Source: a virus. Taken from it: a DNA stretch of 64,000 nt. The position numbers and the translations under genes were made by a program. Below the pieces are notes generated by a model. It was not told where the DNA came from. It saw only the letters and a program-made list of their open reading frames with translations, and did no database searches. Below, one piece after another: positions 57,955 through 64,000 of this stretch. Numbering within the stretch: the first letter of the stretch is position 1; every line of letters starts with the position of its first letter. The DNA is taken from positions 1 through 64,000 of the IMG/VR virus record IMGVR_UViG_3300034418_011250. The stretch is one strand, 5' to 3'.

Positions 57955-58284
57955 TTATTGTCGATATCTCATTAATCTGGTGATTTTTCCATTATCATCA
58001 TAATTAATGACATAAACTTGATTATATCCTTTTTGATTATCCATCATTACAGTTAATTGAGCAAACACGACATTTCCATTTGTTGCCATATTATCAATAT
58101 GGTTCACAAGCATAACTGATGACGAAAAATAATTTGTGTAATGCTCATAAATCTTAGGTTTTGTTGTAATAATGTTATTCCAATCATAAAAAACACATAT
58201 GTCACTAAAGCATTCTAAAACACATGTGGAATCTTTTTTATTCAAACATTGAAAGAAAGTTGCAGCTTGTTTTATAAAATTCAT
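57955..58284 (-). CDS. NTF2/SnoaL-like small protein
   Basis: A 109-aa protein: NFIKQAATFFQCLNKKDSTC, CFSDICVFYDWNNIITTKPK, then IYEHYTNYFSSSVMLVN and QLTVMMDNQKGYNQVYVINY with DDNGKITRLMRYRQ. This is the cone-shaped NTF2-like fold seen in SnoaL and steroid isomerases. The ligand is unknown. It overlaps the SbmA-like gene by 1 nt. Confidence 0.7.
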   Translation of the reverse strand: MNFIKQAATFFQCLNKKDSTCVLECFSDICVFYDWNNIITTKPKIYEHYTNYFSSSVMLVNHIDNMATNGNVVFAQLTVMMDNQKGYNQVYVINYDDNGKITRLMRYRQ

Positions 58285-59255
58285 TATGCCTTGAATTGTT
58301 TTTCAAATTCACGAAGTCTTTTGTATACACTCATAAGTTCTACAATTTGCAACCAACTACGAATAATAAATTGCAAACTTTCTGCAACTTTACCGAATGC
58401 TCTTGTTGTTTGACTCACGATTCCTAATGTGATTCCACCAGCAATGATGCTTGGTCCAAGCGCAACATAAGGAACAATCACCATACCTTGCAAATAACTC
58501 CATTTTGCAATATTGAAATAAAAGTAATGCAAATAAGAATGAAAATGAATTGCTTTTACATTATCGAATAATTCTTCTACAGTTGACAACTTTGCTCTTG
58601 TTTTTTTATCTTCGCCATGAACCAATTCTTTTCTGTAAGCAGCTTCTTCTTTTTGAATATCGTATTCAATTCCTGGAAGTTTAGAACCAATTGCGCTTAA
58701 AACAGCTGTTCCACCCAATGCTGTAACAATCACAGCCCAAACAAGTCCATGATCTACTTGCCCAAAAATAGGAAATTCTGTAACTGCTTTACTCAGTCCA
58801 TATAGAATAGGAACAAATGCAATCAACATCAAAACTGATTCAAGTAATCCAACACCAAGATTCTCAGTTAATCTAGCAAATTTTAATGTGTCTTCTTGAA
58901 CACGTTGACTTGCACCTTCAATGTGTCTAACCTTTTGCCAGTTCTCATGATAATAATCTGCCATACTTTGTCGCCATCGAAATGTCCAATGATTAACTAA
59001 GAATCCATTGAAGATCACATTCACTATAATGTAAATACCTGCAATGCTGAAAAAATCAAACATGTATCCATAATATTCATCATAACTTACAGATCCAGGT
59101 TCAGACAATGCCTTCTGAAGTGCATCGTAAAATCTTCCAAACCATTCATTAATTTGAACATCTAATTGAACACTATACCAAATTGCTGCAATAATGGTTA
59201 ATGTTCCAAGTCTACTCCATAGTCTCCATCTTTTATCAGTAAAAAATCTAAACAT
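58284..59255 (-). CDS. SbmA/BacA-like inner-membrane transporter
   Basis: The 323-aa protein is of the SbmA/BacA family. Landmarks are RWRLWSRLGTLTIIAAIWYS, INEWFGRFYDALQKALSEPG, HWTFRWRQSMADYYHENWQK, IEGASQRVQEDTLKFARLTE, LPGIEYDIQKEEAAYRKELV, and the C-terminal IIRSWLQIVELMSVYKRLRE. It has several membrane helices. Bacterial members import peptide antibiotics, and related proteins import cobalamin. No ATPase domain. It is likely a host-derived accessory gene. Placed between gp47 and the NTF2-like gene. Confidence 0.85.
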   Translation of the reverse strand: MFRFFTDKRWRLWSRLGTLTIIAAIWYSVQLDVQINEWFGRFYDALQKALSEPGSVSYDEYYGYMFDFFSIAGIYIIVNVIFNGFLVNHWTFRWRQSMADYYHENWQKVRHIEGASQRVQEDTLKFARLTENLGVGLLESVLMLIAFVPILYGLSKAVTEFPIFGQVDHGLVWAVIVTALGGTAVLSAIGSKLPGIEYDIQKEEAAYRKELVHGEDKKTRAKLSTVEELFDNVKAIHFHSYLHYFYFNIAKWSYLQGMVIVPYVALGPSIIAGGITLGIVSQTTRAFGKVAESLQFIIRSWLQIVELMSVYKRLREFEKQFKA

Positions 59256-59273
59256 ATATTCCTTTATAAATTA

Positions 59274-60335
59274 TTAAATTTCCAATTCACTTGCTTCTAA
59301 ATATAATGACTTCATCATTCCAGACAATCTTTGCTTGTCAAGAGATATTTCAAGTTCATCAATATAATTTTCTAATAACGAAACAGTATCTTCAGATTTC
59401 TCAACAATATCATCTGAAACATTATCAGCATCTAAATCTGAAAAATCCTCAATAATCTTTACTTCATGTGCTGTGCTTTTTAGAAGTTTATCAATGAACA
59501 AATCAAATCCATAAAGATCTGTTTTGTTTACAACTACAACCTTGGTGTATTTCTCATGTACAGTATTAAAATCAAAATTAGAATAATCATAATTTCTATC
59601 GTCATAATATAACTTGTAGAAGATGGTGTGAGGATTAACGATTCTTTCTAATTCACGAGTCTTGACATCAAACACATGAAATCCTCTTGGGCATTTATAA
59701 TCAGCCCATGTTATTTCATATGTATTTCCAAGATAATATATTTGTCCATCATCTGACTTCTTATGAAAATGACCAGAAAATACTAAATCAAATTTATTAA
59801 ACAAATCTTTATCATAACCTCCTTGAGCATAATTACCTGAATGCATTTCAAATCCATTGATTTCCAAATGCCCCATGGCAATCTGAGCTTTTGTTGCTTT
59901 AATCTTTTCCATGGTGTCAGCATAGTTTTCACTATTGATCCATGGAATCATTAAAATAGGAGTATGATTAAATTTAATCTCAGAGCATTCTTGATAAATG
60001 TGAACATTTGGAAATTTGCCTGTAATCAATTCTGTCAATGAATTTACTTCATTGGTGTTTCGATAAAATATATCATGATTACCCACCAACATATGAAGCT
60101 CTATCTTCATATCAAAGAAAGGTTGTAAAAATCTTTCACGAAAATCTTTGGCAATTCTATATGAAACAAATTTTCTTCGATCCATAACATCACCAAGATG
60201 AAGAACATGCTTTATATTGTTCTCTTTCAAATATGGAAAAAATGTTTCTTCCCAAAATTTGTAAAAGAAATCATTAAAAATGATACTGTCCGACCTAGCT
60301 CCGAAGTGACTGTCGGTAATTAATGCTACTTTCAT
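59274..60335 (-). CDS. 47: gp47 recombination nuclease subunit (Mre11/SbcD-like)
   Basis: The 353-aa phosphoesterase has ALITDSHFGARSDSI (DxH), HLGDVMDRRKFVS (GD), MLVGNHDIFYRNTN (GNH), and SGHFHKKSDDGQ (GHxH), the metal ligands of the Mre11 family. It works with gp46 to process double-strand ends. It overlaps gp55 by 4 nt. T4 gp47 is 339 aa. Confidence 0.95.
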   Translation of the reverse strand: MKVALITDSHFGARSDSIIFNDFFYKFWEETFFPYLKENNIKHVLHLGDVMDRRKFVSYRIAKDFRERFLQPFFDMKIELHMLVGNHDIFYRNTNEVNSLTELITGKFPNVHIYQECSEIKFNHTPILMIPWINSENYADTMEKIKATKAQIAMGHLEINGFEMHSGNYAQGGYDKDLFNKFDLVFSGHFHKKSDDGQIYYLGNTYEITWADYKCPRGFHVFDVKTRELERIVNPHTIFYKLYYDDRNYDYSNFDFNTVHEKYTKVVVVNKTDLYGFDLFIDKLLKSTAHEVKIIEDFSDLDADNVSDDIVEKSEDTVSLLENYIDELEISLDKQRLSGMMKSLYLEASELEI

Positions 60336-60859
60336 GCTTTACAAAATTTCTCAAGTCCTTTTGGTTTGTCAACTTTTTTCTTTTTAGTTTTATAAACTTC
60401 TTCATCTGGCAGGTAATTCTTTTGAAGATAATCAGTATAATAATTGGTTAGATCTTCATTGTCTTCTATTCCAATAATGGATGGATCAAAATTAATGTTT
60501 TCAATTATTTTGTGTTTGATATGTTGTTGTTTCTTTTCCTTTTGAATTCTTCGCACAAAAGCATAGAATACTATTTGTGTGAAATAACCGAATGGATTGT
60601 TGTATTTTTCGTGATCAAAATTGTGGGCATATTGTATACAATTCTCGATTCCATCAAGAATCATTTCATCTTTGTAAGTATAGTTGATGAAGTTTGGGCG
60701 ATAAGAAAGGTGAGTTGCAATCTTTAAAAAACACTCTCCAAGATATTCTGGAATTGGTGGTGTTTCTTCTCCTAAATCCTCAGCTTCAATATAACTTTCC
60801 CTCCACTTTTTAATAGCTTCATAAAATTCATCATTATTGATGTAATGTTTTTTCTTCAT
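60332..60859 (-). CDS. 55: gp55 late sigma factor
   Basis: The 175-aa protein (start ATG 60859, with TGGAG upstream) matches T4 gp55 (185 aa): YINNDEFYEAIKKWRESYIE, MILDGIENCIQYAHNFDHEK, YNNPFGYFTQIVFYAFVRRI and QKEKKQQHIKHKIIE (region 2-like helix), with the acidic to basic tail ending LEKFCKA that would contact the clamp. It directs RNA polymerase to TATAAATA promoters, six of which precede genes here or nearby. The start at 60916 is wrong as it would include the promoter. Confidence 0.92.
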   Translation of the reverse strand: MKKKHYINNDEFYEAIKKWRESYIEAEDLGEETPPIPEYLGECFLKIATHLSYRPNFINYTYKDEMILDGIENCIQYAHNFDHEKYNNPFGYFTQIVFYAFVRRIQKEKKQQHIKHKIIENINFDPSIIGIEDNEDLTNYYTDYLQKNYLPDEEVYKTKKKKVDKPKGLEKFCKA

Positions 60860-60883
60860 AATACTCCATGAAAAATAAAAACC

Positions 60884-60912
60884 ATTATACCTCAGAAAAA
60901 AATAATTGTCAA
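60884..60912 (-). promoter_or_regulatory. sigma-70 promoter before gp55
   Basis: Minus strand: TTGACA (60907-60912), 17 bp, TATAAT (60884-60889), a perfect consensus, leader about 18 nt to ATG 60859. Confidence 0.8.
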
Positions 60913-60973
60913 GCAAAAAAAATAACTTGACATTTGCTCTCAGAAAATGTAGAGTAGATGTGTTGGCTGGTGA

Positions 60974-62449
60974 TCAGGAGATTCGAATCCTATGAATCTC
61001 ATAATTAAACTGTTCGCTGTTATAAATATTGATTCTCTCTTGAAAATGATTTAAAGTGTAATTACTCTTCTTTCCAGATGAAAGATCATCCGCAATATCA
61101 AATAGTGTAGCATATGTTTTTTGTTCGTTCGTTCTTAATCCTCTTCCTATTGATTGTAATGTTCGAATTCTTGACTTACTTGGGCTCGCAAATATAATGT
61201 TATGTAGATTTTTAATGTTGATTCCTGTTGAGAAGGTTCCATAAGAAGCAACAATAATACAATCATTTTTTTCTTCAGATAGTTTTCTTATATCTTCTCT
61301 GACTTCAGTATCTGTAGCTCCATAAACATAATAAACTGGTCTTTCTGTTGATGATTTTATTTGATCATACAGAATAGCTCCATGTTTTTCTACATATTGA
61401 AATAAAAGTAATGTGTTGTTTTTTAATCTAAGTGCAAGATCGCAGATGAACTGATTTCTTTTTGAATGAGAAGTGATAAAATCCATTTCTTGAGGATATG
61501 ACATTTTCTTGACGAGTTTACATTCTTCATCACTATAGGTAAGAACTAATGCTTGGATGTTTAGCGTTGCAAGTGTCTTCTTTTCCATTAGTTCTTTGGT
61601 CGAGACTACTTTTTTTACTGGACCAAACAATCCTTCTAAAACAAGTCGATGTGTTTGCGTTCCATCAAGCGTACCAGTCAAACCAAATCTATATTTAGTC
61701 ATATGCAGCTTATGCATGATATTTGAAAGTGATTTTGCTTTAAATAAATGGCATTCATCACCAATCACTGCACCAAATGTTTCAAAATATTTTGTTGGAA
61801 ATTTATAAATAGATTGCCATGTAGAAATAACAACAGGATGTGTTACATTTCTATCATGTCCAGAATATATTTTTTGAATGTTTGATTCCTGCCAACCATA
61901 ATCAACAAAATCAGAAGCAAGTTGTTCAACAAGAGATGTGGTTGGAACAAGAATCAAAATATTCTGTTGATCTGTTTCTTCTAAAATGTTTAGATAGAAT
62001 CGAACCAAACAGTAGATAATAAGAGATTTGCCTGAAGCAGTAGGACTGATAAGTAATGTCCGATTGTTTCGAATTGCGTGTGCCAAGGCATCAATTTGAT
62101 AGTCACGTGGTTTGACATTTTTTCCAGCTGATTTTAGCTTGAGATATTTTGTGAATGATTCAACATCTTTTGTTGAAATAGAAACAGCATCATTTAACAA
62201 CTCCTCAGAAAGTGTATAATTTATTTCTTGTTGTTGCAGATACTCAGCAAGGTAAGAAAGTAGACCAATATATAATTCTCCTGTCATTACATTAAACAGT
62301 CGAATTTTTCCATCCCAAATTCTGTTCCTTACAGCAGGCATAAATTTTGCCCCTGGAACTTCAAATGTAAAATATGATGAAATTTGTCGTGCTTCGGATG
62401 GTTCGCAATCTATTTTAAGATAAACTTCATTTTTCTTTTTAATTTCCAT
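60974..62449 (-). CDS. uvsW: UvsW helicase
   Basis: The 491-aa SF2 helicase (T4: 503 aa) starts at ATG 62449 (MEIKKKNEVYLKIDCEPSEA). Motifs: RTLLISPTASGKSLIIYCLV (I), VISTWQSIYKFP (Ia), VIGDECHLFKAK (II, DECH), FGLTGTLDGTQ (III), and FASPSKSRIRTLQSIGRGLR (VI). It unwinds branched DNA and R-loops and controls the change from origin- to recombination-dependent replication. It is followed by gp55 with a 58-nt gap containing an AT-rich spacer. Confidence 0.95.
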   Translation of the reverse strand: MEIKKKNEVYLKIDCEPSEARQISSYFTFEVPGAKFMPAVRNRIWDGKIRLFNVMTGELYIGLLSYLAEYLQQQEINYTLSEELLNDAVSISTKDVESFTKYLKLKSAGKNVKPRDYQIDALAHAIRNNRTLLISPTASGKSLIIYCLVRFYLNILEETDQQNILILVPTTSLVEQLASDFVDYGWQESNIQKIYSGHDRNVTHPVVISTWQSIYKFPTKYFETFGAVIGDECHLFKAKSLSNIMHKLHMTKYRFGLTGTLDGTQTHRLVLEGLFGPVKKVVSTKELMEKKTLATLNIQALVLTYSDEECKLVKKMSYPQEMDFITSHSKRNQFICDLALRLKNNTLLLFQYVEKHGAILYDQIKSSTERPVYYVYGATDTEVREDIRKLSEEKNDCIIVASYGTFSTGINIKNLHNIIFASPSKSRIRTLQSIGRGLRTNEQKTYATLFDIADDLSSGKKSNYTLNHFQERINIYNSEQFNYEIHRIRIS

Positions 62450-62918
62450 CTTTGTCTGGCAGATAGTGTGGCACATCTAATTCATGAAATATTAAATCAG
62501 ACCCATCATTGTTATTTCTTTCTTTTTTCTTTTCTTCGCTTTGGTCTTCACCATCTTTAAACTCACCTTCGAATTCTGCACCTTCATTCATCTGCTGAGA
62601 CATGTTCTGTAACTTTTTATGCATGTCAGGGCTGTAAGGCAAAAAGATTGCTTTTGGTTGTTCTTCGTTTTCTAAAAGAATCCAGAAATATATCTTTTTT
62701 TGTTCCTCATTAACATCAAATGCAATTAATCTAAATTTAGTTTCATCAGTTTTCGGAACAGGATAGCCAAACAATTTATCAAGATAAAAGTATGATCCTG
62801 ATACAAAAAATAAAGAAAGAGGAATCACATAGATTAAATGTATGCTTTTTTTAAGTTCTATCAATAAATAAAGAAAAATACTGAGAAGAACTAATCCTGT
62901 TAAAATTATATATATCAT
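62439..62918 (-). CDS. membrane protein of the TolQ/R-like cluster
   Basis: A 159-aa protein with two N-terminal membrane helices (IYIILTGLVLLSIFLYLLIE and LIYVIPLSLFFVSGSYFYLD) and an acidic tail (NEGAEFEGEFKDGEDQSEEK). The middle contains TKFRLIAFDVNEEQKKIYFW. It overlaps uvsW and the TolR-like gene by 11 and 4 nt. Unknown role, probably the third part of the complex. Confidence 0.6.
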   Translation of the reverse strand: MIYIILTGLVLLSIFLYLLIELKKSIHLIYVIPLSLFFVSGSYFYLDKLFGYPVPKTDETKFRLIAFDVNEEQKKIYFWILLENEEQPKAIFLPYSPDMHKKLQNMSQQMNEGAEFEGEFKDGEDQSEEKKKERNNNDGSDLIFHELDVPHYLPDKDGN

Positions 62919-63544
62919 GGTCCTCTGTTTATTATTTCAGGATTTTCTGTTGAAATTATTCTTTGGCTTTTAACTATTTCACGCCTTAATTGATTTATAT
63001 TTTCAACAGTTCCATCTGATTTCATTGTAAATCTGACAAATGTTTCTTCTTGTCCTCTCCGCTCAAACCTTTTTGTTCCTTGATATATTTGCTTATATGG
63101 ATTAAGTTTGACAACCTCAACACTTACATGTGTTGTCAAATCGTCATCTGAATTCTGATAATAAAAAGCATTTACAATATATTCTCCAGGAACAATACCT
63201 CGAATATTTACAACTTCACGATTTATGTGGACAACTTTTCTTACATTATTCTCAAAATAAGAATCATTTCTATGTCCAAGATCATCACGATCTAGAAACA
63301 TATTTCCTTGTTCAAGAGAAGTAAATCCAACTTTACCAGTTGGACCTTCCATCCATAAATCTATGTCTTTATTATGATCCGCATCCCAATTCATAATAAC
63401 CATAAATTCTGCTTTTGTTTCTATTCCTTCTTTTTTTGTGGGTTCATTGATTAGAATAAAACTAACAATGAAAAGAAAAACAAATCCAAGAATCAGATTA
63501 AAAAGTAAATCAATAAATGCAAGATTACTATTATAAGATTTCAT
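62915..63544 (-). CDS. ExbD/TolR-like N-terminus with C-terminal beta domain
   Basis: A 209-aa protein: one N-terminal helix (AFIDLLFNLILGFVFLFIVS), with the pattern and the charged Asp near its start like ExbD/MotB-type stators, then MNWDADHNKDIDLWMEGPTG, FLDRDDLGHRNDSYFENN and VVNIRGIVPGEYIVNAFYYQ. The extracytoplasmic domain resembles the YfaP/DUF2135-like beta fold with WxxDxDxDLW. It pairs with the MotA/TolQ-like product of the next gene by 14-nt overlap. Confidence 0.65.
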   Translation of the reverse strand: MKSYNSNLAFIDLLFNLILGFVFLFIVSFILINEPTKKEGIETKAEFMVIMNWDADHNKDIDLWMEGPTGKVGFTSLEQGNMFLDRDDLGHRNDSYFENNVRKVVHINREVVNIRGIVPGEYIVNAFYYQNSDDDLTTHVSVEVVKLNPYKQIYQGTKRFERRGQEETFVRFTMKSDGTVENINQLRREIVKSQRIISTENPEIINRGP

Positions 63545-63968
63545 CTTTTGCTATGATTAGTTGCCACTTTATGAGAACACTAGACACTAGACCTACTAAT
63601 GTAGTTAAAAGTGCTGTTCCCATTCCTTGTGCCATCATCATCATACTCTGCTGAAGTTTTATTGTATCTGCTATATTTAATTCTGCAAATGCAGAATAAA
63701 GCATAAAGATAAATCCTACAACTGTTCCGATCATTCCAAGACTAATGACTGTCTCAGATGTAAACCATTCCATTTCAAAATCATAATTTTCTTTGTAATA
63801 CTTGTACCCAATGTTTAGTGTTGTAAAAGCAAAAATAGCAAGTATTACAAAACTTAGTCTTGTGAAATCATTATAGTATAAAAATTCTACAAATGAAAAA
63901 TACCAGCTTATTGAAGATGCTATGATTATTAGAACAAATAATAACCACCATTTTAAAAATATTGACAT
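63531..63968 (-). CDS. MotA/TolQ/ExbB-like proton channel protein
   Basis: A 145-aa protein with membrane helices (FLKWWLLFVLIIIASSISWY, FTRLSFVILAIFAFTTLNIG, TVISLGMIGTVVGFIFMLYS, GMGTALLTTLVGLVSSVLIK). The ETVISLGMIGTVVGFIFML and MAQGMGTALLTTLVGLVSSV pair is the conserved MotA/ExbB proton-channel motif. It should form a stator-like complex with the TolR-like protein and use the proton motive force. It starts 32 nt from the window's right end. Confidence 0.75.
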   Translation of the reverse strand: MSIFLKWWLLFVLIIIASSISWYFSFVEFLYYNDFTRLSFVILAIFAFTTLNIGYKYYKENYDFEMEWFTSETVISLGMIGTVVGFIFMLYSAFAELNIADTIKLQQSMMMMAQGMGTALLTTLVGLVSSVLIKWQLIIAKDEIL

Positions 63969-63969
63969 G

Positions 63970-64000
63970 TTAATTTAATCCTTCACTAAATTTTTTCCAA
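63970..64000 (-). CDS. C-terminal end of a gene, cut by the right edge
   Basis: The last 31 bases on the minus strand read WKKFSEGLN then TAA (63970-63972), consistent with the end of a gene that continues past the right edge. Too short to identify. Confidence 0.35.
   Translation of the reverse strand, partial: WKKFSEGLN

Noticed and set aside
60927-60955. Plus-strand promoter TTGACA-N17-TAGAGT
   Set aside because: Weak -10 box, and it would give only transcripts antisense to uvsW; the perfect minus-strand promoter at 60884 explains the region.
60960-60995. tRNA-like T-arm on the minus strand (GATTCGAATC ending near CCA)
   Set aside because: Only a 4-bp stem, no matching acceptor or anticodon arms; it overlaps the UvsW 3' end coding RIRIS.
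60974-63968. Zorya-like defence system (MotA/MotB-like pair plus helicase)
   Set aside because: The neighbouring helicase is clearly UvsW, a standard T4 gene, and the TolR-like protein lacks the OmpA domain expected of ZorB.

Overview
The window looks like part of the genome of a T4-like (Straboviridae-type) marine myovirus. The evidence is a near-complete T4 replication and recombination set (gp32, 59, 33, 61, 41, UvsX, 43, RegA, 62, 44, 45, 46, 47, 55, UvsW, RNase H), T4 baseplate, tail and head-completion genes (gp48, gp4, gp26, gp51, tail-tube family), and the accessory genes common in marine T4-like phages (PhoH, MazG, Hsp20, ThyX, class II RNR, DUF3310, many small proteins). The DNA is very AT-rich by eye. 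A circularly permuted tmRNA of alphaproteobacterial style and a bS21 gene suggest an alphaproteobacterial host such as SAR11. That host is an inference.

Layout. 1-694: gp48 on the minus strand, cut by the left edge. 736-7811: a plus-strand tail/head block (gp4, a virion protein, a gp19/54-type tube protein, gp26-gp51, an EF-hand membrane protein and a 1433-aa repeat-rich tape-measure-like protein). Everything from 7815 to the right end is on the minus strand and so reads right to left. 7815-20964: gp32, ThyX, gp59, gp33, a stretch of tiny genes containing a two-piece tmRNA, nucleases, a PhoH-endolysin lysis pair, RNase H, bS21 and other small genes. 20965-24736: B12-dependent RNR, with a GIY-YIG homing gene inserted at its 5' end, and the gp61 primase. 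24803-37387: a late block of virion proteins and spanins. Several of these proteins start with a T4-like capsid-targeting peptide, so they may be packaged and injected. 37417-41679: gp41, a 2OG oxygenase, UvsX, MazG and a GIY-YIG-like protein. 41739-46005: a compact cluster of P-loop kinase, TET/JBP-like dioxygenase, aGPT-PPlase-like protein, GNAT and class II glutamine amidotransferase. It reads as a DNA base hypermodification pathway. 46005-51448: the replisome (gp43, RegA, gp62, gp44, gp45, DUF3310). 51499-60859: Hsp20, DUF932, peptide deformylase, gp46, a 2OG oxygenase, a BMP-type nucleoside-binding protein, an SbmA/BacA-like transporter, gp47 and the gp55 late sigma factor. 60974-64000: UvsW and a three-gene MotA/TolQ plus TolR-like membrane complex.

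Regulation. Minus-strand gaps carry a recurrent sigma-70-type promoter (TTGACA/T, 16-17 bp, TATAAT-like). T4-type late boxes (TATAAATA) precede gp48, PhoH, the homing endonuclease, the capsid-protein block and Hsp20, in keeping with the gp55 and gp33 genes present. Two candidate programmed -1 frameshifts are visible: TTTTTTC at the gp26 stop and GGGAAAG near 14235.

The three most interesting items are the permuted tmRNA (about 12362-12605, tag ANNSDYSSAQVALAA), the putative thymidine hypermodification operon, and the group of capsid-targeted proteins with an Alt-like candidate. All functional calls come from reading the sequence and from family memory. No searches were run.
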